Source of the DNA: Trochalopteron elliotii
Lineage: Eukaryota > Chordata > Aves > Passeriformes > Leiothrichidae
Reading direction: 5' to 3'
NCBI GenBank assembly: GCA_024734555.1
Contig: JANPWX010000251.1
Location: 418,109-482,108, forward strand
DNA length: 64,000 nt
Shown: positions 11,140-21,444 of the stretch, in pieces
Layout of the letters: each line of letters starts with the position of its first letter
Position numbering within the stretch: the first letter of the stretch is position 1
The notes under the pieces: model-generated
Database searches by the model: none
What the model saw: only the letters and a program-made list of their open reading frames with translations
Told to the model about the DNA's origin: nothing
Program-made: the position numbers and the translations under genes

Positions 11140-11770
11140 ATTGACAAGTTGTAATATCCACTCTTGCTTCACCTTGTCTGTCTGTGAGTGCAGACATGTA
11201 TTGGAAGGATAGGAGGGAAAAAGGGAGACCTGGGAGATATTTTACACTTGTGGAAAGGAGGTGGTGAGTGTGAGTGAGTATGGCCACACAGATGGACCTC
11301 TTGTAACTTCGATGGGCAAAAGATCTTCTGCTAAACTTCAAGGGAAGTTCCAGACACTGATCAAGGACAGTCTTTGTCTCTAAATTTCCCTTCTGACCTG
11401 TTCCTCCTGACTCATTAATGTACCGTAATTTAAATTTATGTCCTGTGCCTTCACAAATGATTTTCAGCTCCTGTTCTTGGGGCATCTCTTGCCATCTACC
11501 ACGTGAAATATTCCAGCTTGATTTCATTTGGTGGAACATTCCTTTTCCTGTTCCATCCTCTCTCCCTGGCAAAAGTGACCTGCCCCAGCAGCACAGGCAG
11601 CAGCAGGTTTTTACATGTCTGCTGTTCTCTCTCTGCCTGGGAGAAGCCAGGGAGCTGCAGATCCGTGGCACTGCTCCGGTAGCGTGTTGGCAGGCACATG
11701 AAGCAGATTCTCCAGTCACCCTTAACGCCAACAGTGAGATTTATTATCTCCATTGCTCTTAGGGAAATTA
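11140..11770. other. Non-coding sequence under the longest open frame
   Basis: Stop codons are rare here on both strands, so the 285-codon minus frame (10874-11731) overlaps an 85-codon minus frame and a 114-codon plus frame. I see no domain, signal peptide or family similarity in the translation. I do not call a gene. Confidence 0.55.
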
Positions 11771-11774
11771 GCCC

Positions 11775-11950
11775 AAGGAATTAATTTATGGTGTTTTGAA
11801 ATGCTGTTGTCTTATCGAGTGACTGCTTGCTTATAGCCAAACTCCCTGTTACCTTTGGTCACAGAGATTGCGTGTTTAATGTGAGCTTTAACAGGGGCAA
11901 TTAAAAGGGCACAAGTGAACACAGTCACACTCCAGGCCGTTTATGGCATT
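11775..11950. promoter_or_regulatory. Candidate conserved block
   Basis: AT-rich sequence with homeodomain cores ('gaattaatttatgg', 'gcaattaaaagg'), a retained CpG in 'cttatcgagtgac' and a nuclear-receptor-like 'ctttggtcac'. The texture resembles conserved vertebrate enhancers. Nothing in the sequence proves constraint. Confidence 0.3.
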
Positions 11951-11954
11951 TGAT

Positions 11955-13175
11955 CCTTGTACAGCAGGAATGACCCCTTCCAGCTCACCTTCTCTCTCAA
12001 CATTGTATCTGGGAAGGGAGATAAATTCACAGTTAATAAAGATAAGGCTGGAAAACTCCCTTTGTGAACTTGTGAATAGCTCACAAGTTGCAGTTCAGTT
12101 TGTAACAGCAGGATGCAGCACTATCTCGTAATTCCATGAGCCAGAAGGAACCACTGCTGAGGTAACAAGAATTGGGAAATGTGAATACCTTGGTTTCACT
12201 GTACTGGACAGAAAGATTTCATGGGTTAAATCCTCTGCATTAGCATATTATTGATGAAGACCTTTCATTTCCCATGGTACACATTGCAATCTTTTGTGAT
12301 TCTTCAGCATTTCTGGAGTAATGGTGCTCTTGGCAGGGACGGCTCTTGTGGGTACAGTGCTTATCCAAGCATCCACAATGGTGTTGAAGATGGAGTGGTG
12401 ACTCTTGCCCTTCTGTCTCCTGCATTATTTATATCTGTATTATCATTAATTAATGATTTATGGAGCCCATTTTGCGAACCATGAGCCCATTTAAGGCAGT
12501 ATAAAGCAGTGTGGATGTAAAACATGCACACACAGAGGTGGTTGCCCTGTGCTCAGAGGCAGCCACCTTTGGGATGAAGACTGGCAAGAGTTACAAAAAT
12601 GTACAAAAACTATTTAGCCAGAGGGCAGAGCCCTGTATCCCAAGAGCTGGAGGAGGATAACTAGAATGTAATTATTCTGAATTGTTTTTAAACATCACCT
12701 TCTCTTGCAAGTTGCTTGTTGTAGTTTGACTCAGTCTCTTTGCTGCACAAAGTAGCACAACCTCAAGTGGATATTCTCCCTTGAGGGAGTTCCATCTCCA
12801 GTATCTCCAGGATGTCGAGAGGGTTATTTCATCATGGTAATGGAGATGTATGTGCAAGATATAGTGCTTTTCTCCTATGAAATTAGACACCCCCAGTTAA
12901 ACAAGTATCTTGGGGTTTTGTATCAAACCACACATCTAGGAGTCCCCAAAGGGCTTGTTTTCCCACAGTTCCTACAATGTCTCTCAGTGTTTTTCTCCTT
13001 TCATCCCAACTCACACGTACAGTTCTTTAGCTGGAAAGGTGCTCCAGGAGCTCCTCTTGAACTTCCTTTTTCTTTTAAACATAACTGATTGGCTCTGTTT
13101 GATATGCCAAGTCTGTCTTTTTGAGGATTTTGTGTTACCTACCACCATCATGTAATGGCATTAAAGTTAGATTTC
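11955..13175. other. Unique non-coding sequence with one homeodomain-type palindrome
   Basis: Apart from the palindrome at 12442-12457, which is listed separately, nothing is recognised. GATA-type motifs occur near 12015-12050 ('agataaattc', 'aagataaggc'). Confidence 0.5.
12442..12457. promoter_or_regulatory. Perfect 16-bp palindrome ATCATTAATTAATGAT
   Basis: A perfect dyad made of overlapping ATTA/TAAT homeodomain cores in mirror orientation, as preferred by cooperative homeodomain dimers. The sequence is seen directly; the binding role is inference. Confidence 0.5.
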
Positions 13176-13179
13176 AAAT

Positions 13180-13420
13180 CCAACTGATGCTCGAAAACAT
13201 ATAGTGAGAGAAACTTTGAAGAGGTCAAGTGACTGTGGTCACTTGTTCTTCATCCAAACAGGTCGTATCTGTGTCGTTTTGAAGCTGGACAAAATGTCCT
13301 GGGCATTCTTTTCCCCGTAAACATAAACGTTGAAGTCGTCATGTATTGGGTGTAAAGATAAACATCCTCACTTGTATTTAAATGTCCATCTTCCTCTCTC
13401 AATCAGATAGTGGAGTGACA
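13180..13420. promoter_or_regulatory. Candidate conserved block with an inverted CAAGTGAC pair
   Basis: CAAGTGAC at 13226-13233 faces GTCACTTG at 13238-13245 across TGTG, making an 8-bp perfect dyad. CAAGTG is the core used by NKX2-class homeodomain proteins. Retained CpGs follow ('caggtcgtatctgtgtcg', 'ccccgtaaacataaacg', 'gaagtcgtcatg') in a CpG-poor region, together with 'taaaca' forkhead-like motifs. The regulatory role is inferred. Confidence 0.4.
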
Positions 13421-13424
13421 ATTG

Positions 13425-13635
13425 TGTGGGGGATTTTTTTGTTTATTTTGGTTTTGTGGTGTGGAGCACTCGTACGAGCTTGGCTCGTGATGGAATAATC
13501 TCAATCACTGGCATATCACACGTAGGTTACATCAGTGCAGCTGAAAGCTCTCTCTGTAGTTATGCCACACAGGTTTACCTCTGTGCCCATAAAACCACAT
13601 CCACCAGGGACCTCATCAATGCAAATACACTCAAG
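13425..13635. other. Unique sequence between candidate blocks
   Basis: Contains 'actcgtacgagcttggctcgtg' type CpG-bearing sequence near 13470. No repeat or gene is recognised. Confidence 0.45.
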
Positions 13636-13639
13636 AGCA

Positions 13640-13960
13640 GCTAATGAGGATTTTAATTTAGCTTTAAATACCTTTGGTGCTGGGTAGGCCTTTACAGCAC
13701 CAGGCAGGGAAATCTCCGAAGCTCTGGCGGCTTTCACCATAAATGTCACTGCACTGTATTTATTGTTTGTTTTAGCTGCGTTTCTAATGACCAAAAAGCT
13801 CATTTCTCAGATTACACCGATGCTGTGTGTTACTTCCCAGCACCTTGGTTTGTTTAAACACAGTGCAAAATGCCGGAGTTGGCCAGAAATAATTTTCCCC
13901 TATGGGACCAAACGTGCGAGTGGGGGAGAACTGACAAAACATCTCCGGAAAGACTCCGAG
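13640..13960. promoter_or_regulatory. Candidate conserved block
   Basis: Contains 'gctaatgaggattttaatttagc', a dense homeodomain cluster near 13640-13665, followed by 'tttatt' and 'tgtttaaaca' forkhead-like motifs (about 13850) and scattered CpGs ('ctccgaag', 'ctggcgg', 'tgccgg'). It resembles a constrained enhancer-type element, with no coding signal. Confidence 0.36.
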
Positions 13961-14039
13961 GGAGACCCTGGGAAGGTCCTGACTTCACTGGGTGACAGGA
14001 TTTTATGGAGGTGTGTGCTGAGGTGTTACAGATACCTGT

Positions 14040-14240
14040 GATCCTCTATCAGCATGGATCCTTGGAAGGACTTTCCCCAGGGTTACTCGATAAAGAACTT
14101 TTTGCCGTATGTAGTTGAGCCAAACTTGTAAGATTAAGGCTTGTCTTGCCAGTGTTTTATAACTGCCCAGACGTTTGCAGGCAACGATTACTTATTAATG
14201 CTGCTGTTATATTGAGTGTCACCTTTCCTTCTAATTCCTT
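14040..14240. promoter_or_regulatory. Candidate conserved block
   Basis: Contains 'actcgataaag', 'ttgccgtatgtag', 'agacgtttgcagg' and 'caacgattacttattaatgc', with retained CpGs and homeodomain/GATA cores. The pattern is the same as the neighbouring blocks, so 13.2-14.3 kb may be one extended conserved landscape. Confidence 0.36.
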
Positions 14241-14244
14241 CAAT

Positions 14245-14475
14245 CCTCAGTGAGTCATTATAGACTTCAGAGCTGACTTCAACCTTTCTCGAGGCCTGTG
14301 TTTGCCAGACCCTATCAATGGGAGATTTATTGCCCTGAGGTGGTATTTTCCAGCCTTGGTCCAGAACCGGTCTCGTTTACGACAGGGTAGGGGCAGAGTT
14401 TTCAGAGGCTCACAGTCTTGGTGCTTGTTTGAGGTTTGAGGCACCTGTCTTAGAGTGTTACATGCTCCCACTATG
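14245..14475. other. Unique sequence, possible continuation of the conserved landscape
   Basis: Includes 'ttatagacttcagag' and CpG-bearing 'tctcgaggcc', 'aaccggtctcgtttacgac'. No gene or repeat is recognised. Confidence 0.4.
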
Positions 14476-14484
14476 AGGTAGTTC

Positions 14485-14705
14485 TGGTGCTGCTCCTCCT
14501 CTTCTTTTTCCCTTTATTTTTTTTGATTTTCTCTCATCTGACACTTTCTCTCACAAACTTTCAGGAGTCCCTTTTGCACCATCTTTTCTAGCTGATCTCC
14601 TACCCTTGGAGTGCCAGCTTTTCTTCACTTTTTCTGCCTCTGCAGTCGACTCCTTCCACAGCCACTCTCTTTTTTCTCTTTTCTCACTTTCCTCACAGTC
14701 CCAAG
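14485..14705. repeat. Pyrimidine-rich tract
   Basis: The plus strand is strongly C+T biased over about 220 bp, with many CTCTTT/TTTCTC runs and a T8 run near 14517. It is low-complexity with no defined unit. Confidence 0.7.
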
Positions 14706-14709
14706 TTTT

Positions 14710-15485
14710 TGTAACCCCATTTGTCCTGCACAGAAAATTTATATCTGGTCATATTCTGGGAGCTAGCAAGAAAGCAATCTGAGTCACCAGCTGGCTATGA
14801 TTTAAAGCAGGGGGAGAAAACCAAGATCCCCAAATCCCTTTTACCCAGACACTGAGATGCTGGGCTGTACCATCCCATGTCCTGCAGTAGTAGGACACAA
14901 AGTGTTGGGCAAAGGGGCCTGATGAACTGCTGGGATAATAGTTCTTTGGTGTATTTCTCCAACTGGTTTAGGATTTGTAGTGCAGGCTTCTAGGAGTCTG
15001 TTTGCACAGCTGGAAACCTGCTGTAGCCAGCATGATTGCTCCATTTATAATGTCCTACTGCCTGACGTGTTTGGTAGCTTTGGTGAGGTGCCTCTCAGAT
15101 CTCACACCAGGGCCTGGCCTTCCCGTCAGGAATGCACCATCCCTTCAGCTCTGTGGCCAGCCTCAGCAGACACCAAGGATTAGCTTTGCATAAGCTTGAA
15201 GTACAGACAAAACGAGGTGAAAATCCTCCATCTGGCTTTTCTTAATAGAATTTGCAACATTTGCCTTTCCCAGGTGACAGGATTAAGTGTCCAGTAAACA
15301 TGAGAAATACCCTTCTGTGTATACATTCAGGCACTATTAAAAGCCCACTACTACGAGCCTGTGCTCCAAATCCCAGCTTTCTCAGCTGTTTAAGGCCTGG
15401 CTCCTACACCCAAGACACTCCACTGCTTGACAGCTGCTCTGTGGCCTATATACAAAATGAGTCCGAAATCTCAATTTGATCATTC
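14710..15485. other. Unique non-coding sequence, nothing recognised
   Basis: Two overlapping plus-strand frames and one minus frame (14841-15193) have no domain. No repeat is recognised. Confidence 0.55.
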
Positions 15486-15499
15486 CAGAACTTGCAAGT

Positions 15500-15545
15500 G
15501 CATCACAGAATCACTCTCACCGCTTGACAGCCTGGAAGGACATGC
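15500..15545 (-). mobile_element. Possible short CR1 3'-end scrap, antisense
   Basis: 'catcacagaatcac' at about 15500 followed by 'tggaaggacatgctgtagatc' resembles the antisense CR1 terminus (octamer end, then the 'ggaaggacct' and 'agatc' segments). It is very short and diverged, so chance is possible. Confidence 0.3.
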
Positions 15546-15549
15546 TGTA

Positions 15550-15840
15550 GATCTGGAGTTAGATTAATTCCTCTTGGAATTTTGGAAACAGGCCTGCAAC
15601 GCCAGGCAGAGGTGGAGAACCAGAGACTTGGCAGGGAAAGCTTTCCCTTTCCAGGCATGTACTTTGTGTTTGAAGCCTGAAATGAAAGCAAAATTTTCCA
15701 GCCCTTTAAAACTTGAAGAAATCTGTCCCTCCATCCCACCTTCTACCATGAAATAGTTTCCTTCCTAACACCTGTTTGAGGCTGATGCAGAAGTCTGTGT
15801 GTTGGCCTGTCCAGGGAGACGTGGTGGGCTGGCAGGAGCC
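15550..15840. other. Unique non-coding sequence, nothing recognised
   Basis: Opposed open frames at 15503-15756 only. No recognisable feature. Confidence 0.5.
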
Positions 15841-15844
15841 ACCC

Positions 15845-16200
15845 CGCAATACGTCAGCAGTTACTTCAGTTCACAGTGACAACAGCTGCTTTGCTCCACG
15901 CCTCATAAAGCCCTGAACAAACTTTTACACATTTGTGCTGAGAGAAGGGATAGATACTCCTTATCCGCCTCCCCGCCGGCGCACAGCACAGCCCGGCAAT
16001 TCTGGCGGGGCCGCCGTTATCAGGTGAGCAATGAGGAGGAGTGTGAATGGAGATAGGGGCTGGGCTGGGCACGGTGGCAATGAGCAGGTTATTGCAGCTC
16101 TGCTGGCGCCGGCGGGGCTGGCCCGGGTAGCCCGGTGGCCTGCGAGGGAGGGCCCTGCTCAGATGGCTCCTCACCCACACAGCGATGAGTAAACAACACC
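15845..16200. promoter_or_regulatory. GC-rich CpG island with GATA and E-box motifs
   Basis: About fifteen CpGs cluster at 15965-16145 in motifs such as 'ccccgccggcgc', 'ggcggggccgccg' and 'ggcgccggcggggc'. GATA-type cores ('gggatagatac', 'ccttatccgcc', 'cgttatcagg') alternate with E-boxes ('acagctgc'). 'aatacgtcagcag' near 15849 is CRE-like. This is the strongest CpG island in the window. It may be an unannotated promoter (for example of a lncRNA) or a GATA-type enhancer. No adjacent first coding exon is visible. Confidence 0.45.
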
Positions 16201-16204
16201 CAAC

Positions 16205-18555
16205 GTGACATCCACTGCCAGCGCTTGCTGTCACCTACCCTCCTTTATGGGGGAAGGTGAACTTTCACCTCACCTCTGTTTGCCAGGTCTTCCTTTTGTA
16301 TTTGCCCTGTCAAAACTAAAGCAAGGGAAGAGTTGTTCAGCAGTGTTCCTCCTCACAGCCTGTGCGTCCTCCCCAAAATATTTCTCGTAGTGGTTTCCAG
16401 GCAGTTCAGGAGCATCTGTCTGTGTGCTGGCTTTTCAAGGCTCTGTGCAGAAATTCACTGTCCTTCTCACAGACCAACACTCCTCTGAAAACCAGAACCT
16501 GTGTTACCACATTTGTCAAGGGAGACAATTCAGCTTCAAGTCTGGGGTTGTCTTTGTCAATCCAGCTGTTCAAACTGTGGTTCTAAGTCAAGTATCTTGC
16601 AGCACAGTAATCATGGGGACATAAGAAACAAGGGGCTGTAATATATCAAGTTGTTGTGTTTCATTTTTTTAATGTGTTGTGATATCAAGAGGTACAGAGG
16701 TTTAATGGCAGGTCTGGAAGCAGAATTGGGTTGTCTGATCTTGTGTGAATATATCTAAAGATCATCATTAGATGACTGAATTCTCAGTTTCTTTGGCAAC
16801 CTTTTCTTGAAAGTAATCTGTTTTCAATTAAAACACCACACTTTAGATTTTTAATGCTAATTAAAGATGGCACTTTTTACAGTATCAGGAACCATCTTGT
16901 AATACTGTCAACTGATACGTGTTCAGAGCTAAGTTTACAGGAAGATTGAAATAAAGAAGGAATTGTCCTCAGAAAGGAATTGAGAATCTCCTGGCATAAT
17001 GAAGTGAGAGATGCTCAGGCAGGAGGGCCATGGGGGTATGATCCAAGACCCTGGAAATGCAAAACCTTCTTGTGCAATCTGGGAAAGCTTGAGTCTCATT
17101 CTGACCAGTTATCAGAGCATTTCTTCATCCCAGGGGTGTTACTAAATGACAGTGCTGTAGGAGACAGAAATGACAGATGATTCAGAAGGAAAAGCAATGC
17201 TTAACTCGGACACCAATTGCCCTTCCCCTTGTCATAGGAAGTGCTTTACTAAATAGTGTTTCTAAATATACTTTCTGATTTCTCTGCAGACTCTAGATAA
17301 TCTTTGTTCTCAGGAATTCTGAATTGATCTGAGATACTGAGTTCTGACAATCTTTTGTAACTAGCAATGCTCCATTAGCTAATTGCTCAGTGACAGTGAC
17401 CTTCCTGGGTAAGTCCACATGACAACCACATAAATGCCACCCTGCTGCTTCCTGATTAACTTTATAAACCATTTGCTGTATAGCTTTATTCCTCAGCACC
17501 TTTGGCTTCACGTGACTTTGAGTGTCAGGGCTGGTCCAGGAGACAGGCTTTGCTTGTTTGGAGTCCACAGGGAAGGTCAGCCTTCTTTGCAGGAAATACC
17601 TGAGGAATTTCTTTGGGGAACCCAATCAACACCTCATGGATCGCTGTTCCAGTGGTGGTGTTGGACACCCTGCCCATGACCTGGCAGTGGTGGAGCTTGT
17701 TCTATGTATAGATATGAGATCAAAGAGTGATGGGCAGAAGAGGAAATATGGGGTGGACTAACTGGTCTTGGCCAGAGCTGTGTTGCTTTGCTGGCTTGGT
17801 GTTGTGTCAGGAGCAGGGTGGCCTAAGGCAAGAGAACAGAGATGCCTGGCAGTGTGTGAGCTGTGCTGCTCCTCTGGTACAAGAAGGTCCAAGTCTCGGG
17901 AGGTTTCAGTGGGCAGGCAGTGCTGTGAAGGGCTCTCCAGGGTCTAACACCCACCCTTACCCTTCATGCATCTGTCATCTGGAATGATAAGGGTTTCCCA
18001 TATTGGGAGATACTAGCCCAGTATCTAATCATGGATCTTTTGGGAGACAATAGAAAGACAGGACAATTATAACTGCTCCATCCTTCCTCCCCCATGTTGG
18101 TACCCAAGAAGAGTTCAATGTCATGTGCTTAAATGCACATAGCAATGGCCTAAATAGTGGAAAATTAATTTAATCAAACTAGGCCTGGTTGGGAGGGCAG
18201 TTGATGCTCCAGGTCTTTGAGGTGTTTTCCTTCCTCTTTAAACCATTGTGTTTCCCTTTTAACAGCATCTCAAATAAACATCTGCTTTTTTTTAAAATTT
18301 TCTTACTATTTTTATTTTTGCTGTGCTTGGGACTCTACTTAAGACAGCTGATTTATGCCTAGGCCAAATATGCAAGCTGTGGGATGACATCTCCAAGGTT
18401 TGATATCCTTCCCTCCTGTAGCTTAGTTAAAGATATGGGGCCATGTTGTGGAGTCATGATTTAACCCACTGGCTGTGGGTGAGAGTTTAAACACCATTTA
18501 GTGCCTCAGCCCTTGGCTTCTGATCTGGAGATAATGAGGAGGTTAAATATGCATC
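16205..18555. other. Unique non-coding sequence, nothing recognised
   Basis: No transposon, RNA gene or coding block is recognised over about 2.3 kb. AT-rich patches at 16640-16900 and 18270-18320 are unstructured. Confidence 0.55.
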
Positions 18556-18559
18556 CAAT

Positions 18560-20885
18560 CTGGATGAAGATCATAACCATGGCTTATGTGGGTGTGGCCC
18601 ATAAACTTTTATGATAGTCTTGGATACTACTGAGAGGTTTGTGGCTATCTTGTCTTGGATCTTCAAGGATCTGCCTTTCACAGGGAGAGACCGAGTTACA
18701 AGTGGTTGTGTTGCAAAAGCCCTTAATAATCCTGGGTATATGCAGAGGGTTGATGCTGGCTGTGGGCTTTGCTTTTGGATCTATGGAGGTTTCAGTGGAG
18801 GCAGGAGGAAAATTAATCTGACACCCTTAGAAGAAAAAAGTTCTCCCTGTTTCTGGTCCCACACTGTGCTCGTTACTACACGGGTTGTGGCATCCTGGTC
18901 ACTATGTCAACCCTGGAGCATCCATCTCCCAGCTGACAAATCCTAAGAAAGAATTAAGAATGCAGGTTGCAAAACCTGATGCAAGTTTAGCTTCAGCAAG
19001 CATTGAATAAGATTGAACTTAGAGAGTGGGGAAAAGAGCATCTCAGCAGAGATTTTGATGAGGAAAGAATGAGGACAGTTTATTGGAGCAATTTTCTTGT
19101 TTCTCTTTTGATATCTGCCACTTCTCCTGTTTTCTAGGACCCCTCTCTAGTCCAGTCTTGTTCAAGTTCCTACAAAGAGCATTTTGTCTGCCCAGGGTAC
19201 AGCATGGTTTAAGTCCTGACAACCAGACTTTTAAGACTGCTTAATTAGATGTTTCCTTCTCACCCCACAGCAAAGTAAGCTGTTGGTGCCATAGTAAAGG
19301 CCAGTTGGAAGTAGATGTCATCCCAGTGACAAGAGAAGCATTGTTGATCATACCAGGGCCTTTTCCCATGTTTTTGGATGTGTCCTGTGTCAGGCATTTG
19401 CACAGAGCAGAGGTTGCCTCAATGGATTGTCTGTGCCTGTGCTTCCTTACATGCTTGTGCTGTGTTGCTCCACACTCAACCCTCGGAGTTGTTTTGAGTT
19501 TGGTGACAGTTGATTTATGGTGAGATGTATAATGGTGTAACCAAGGGCAGCACAGGCTCCAGGATATGAGCCTGGTGCTGCTCCCTCTGAAGTTAGGAAT
19601 AATAATCCTGATGACTGGGTGAAAAACAGCTTGCAACTATTCTGCCACCCCAGAGCCTTTTCCTTCTGGCAACATTTCTGTGGACTTCCATGCAGAGAAA
19701 TTATGTTCTCTATCTCTTTGCCCTTTTATTCCCCTGGGTTCTTTTTCTTTTACTTCCTATGCCTCATTTGTTCCACTGTCCTGAATCATAAATAGTTCTG
19801 GTAGTAAAACACATCTACCGGGGGTTGTATGGGCTGTTCTTGCAGTTCTTGTTCCTTTGATGTATTCTTCGAATCCGTTATATCTTACTTGGAGCCTGAA
19901 GAGATGTGACAAGACAAGTAATGCAGCTGGTAAATATTTTAGCATCCCACTTGGAGCACTTGAGAGCAGTCTGGTAATGTTCTCAGTGTCGCTGAGTTAT
20001 TTTCACATGGTTAATGCAGTGTCTTCACTGCTCCAAAGGATCTGAACTCTAACATCAACTCAGATTTTGGATGAAGAACACTTGAATCTCTTTCCCTGGA
20101 TTTGTTTGGATGTCTGGTCCTGGGATCTTGTGTTGCTGCCTGGCTTTCCAATGCTGCTGAGAGAAGTGAAAATAAATGTTACTGCATTGCCCCGAGGAAG
20201 TTCACCTGCCTTGCACCAGAGGTGGCCCAAGGTTTTAGTCACAGCTTATGAAGCCTTACACTTGATTGATTTTTGGGTAGGATCAGTGCAGCATGGGGTT
20301 CCCATTCTGCTGCAGCCTTTGCTGCAAAACTGAAGTTTCAGCCCCTCAATTCAGTTGAAGCAGCCATGCTGAATGTCTTGCTGGACTTCACCTGTAATTT
20401 TCAGATTCACATGCATTGCCCAAGATGTTTTCAGGTGATGCAGTCTCTCTAGGGGTGCAGTTGGTGGGGCAGGATGGACCTGGAGCCATGATTCTGTTAG
20501 TGGTGGCCTTGGGAAGAGCATGGCTTTGTCACACTGCCACAGATAAGTGGTGTACAGTGACAGAGCAATAGGAGAGGTCTGACTTACCTGAGCATCATCT
20601 TCTATTGCTCTAAAGTCATTACAGCTTAACTTCACTGAACATTAAATCAGACATTCAGTGGTCATACTCCTGGGCTTCTACTATGTTCTGAAATGTTTCT
20701 GTAGATTTAACAGGAATACAATGAGCAAGCTTTTCAGTTCAAGGCTAATAGATAAATATGCAGATAATCTAGAGAACTAAATGGGCAGTGTTCTTTTTCC
20801 AAGACTTTTAAAAATCCCTCTGTCAAATAATTTAGTGAGAGCATAAATAAGAGATAAATGACAGGAACATGAATTCATACTGTAA
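18560..20885. other. Unrecognised middle-repetitive-looking or unique sequence
   Basis: The composition is even, with few low-complexity stretches. I cannot assign a family. Open frames at 18611-18946 (+), 19241-19636 (-) and 20351-20635 (-) show no domain. An old degraded transposon is possible but unsupported. Confidence 0.4.
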
Positions 20886-20890
20886 TTTTT

Positions 20891-20913
20891 GCATAAACTT
20901 GGCAAGTTTATGC
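20891..20913. repeat. Near-perfect 23-bp palindrome
   Basis: GCATAAACTTG and CAAGTTTATGC are exact reverse complements separated by one G. With a one-base centre it is better seen as a dyad protein-binding or recombination-type site than as an RNA hairpin. Confidence 0.9.
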
Positions 20914-20914
20914 T

Positions 20915-21160
20915 TTACCCTCTTTTTCTGAATACCCTTGCTGCTGCTATACTGAACAATGCCACTCTGAATAGCACAGTGGACATTATTTTCAATAATG
21001 TGTTTTAAGGTGCTGCTGTTAGTGCTGAGGTGACAGAGGGATTCATACAGTCAGAGTCTATTCTCACCTGTGATAAGCACTCTGAATTGCAGCCATCAGC
21101 TGCCCATACAAACGTGGGTAAGTGTGGGCAAATGTTTCTTCATTGGCTTAAACCATACCA
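20915..21160. other. Unique non-coding sequence
   Basis: No clear repeat family. It may include old SINE/LINE debris, but I cannot support a call. Confidence 0.45.
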
Positions 21161-21163
21161 TAA

Positions 21164-21216
21164 TAACAATATAAAGTTATATCTAGTAACAATATAATAA
21201 GATAATAACAATATAA
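21164..21216. repeat. Three copies of TAACAATATAA
   Basis: The 11-mer TAACAATATAA occurs at 21164-21174, 21187-21197 and 21206-21216, with spacings of 23 and 19 bp. It forms an AT-rich irregular local repeat. Confidence 0.85.
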
Positions 21217-21341
21217 ATTTATTACAAGAGCAAGTAGAAGACATAACTAAGATCAAGTCCCTGTTTTATGCACCTGGAATGAGTGATGACCTCAAAAATG
21301 GAAAAATCACATTTTAAAAAGAGAAAAGTAAGATTCTTGCA

Positions 21342-21440
21342 GCCATTTTACAGATAGGAAGCCTGAAGAGCAGTCAGTTGTGTGCTTGATGTCACAGGGG
21401 TTGCGTGACAGAGCTGAAATTGGTCTGCACATCCAGTTTT
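21342..21440 (-). mobile_element. MIR-like core-SINE, antisense
   Basis: The plus strand reads as the reverse complement of the MIR 3' half in order: 'ccattttacagataggaa', a 'gcctgaag' segment where MIR has gaaactgagg, 'gatgtcacaggggttgcgtg' where MIR has ggtcacacagctagtaag, 'acagagctgaaattgg' where MIR has cagagctgggattcga, then 'cacatccag'. MIR elements were active in early amniotes, so bird copies are very old and diverged like this one. Confidence 0.68.
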
Positions 21441-21444
21441 AATG

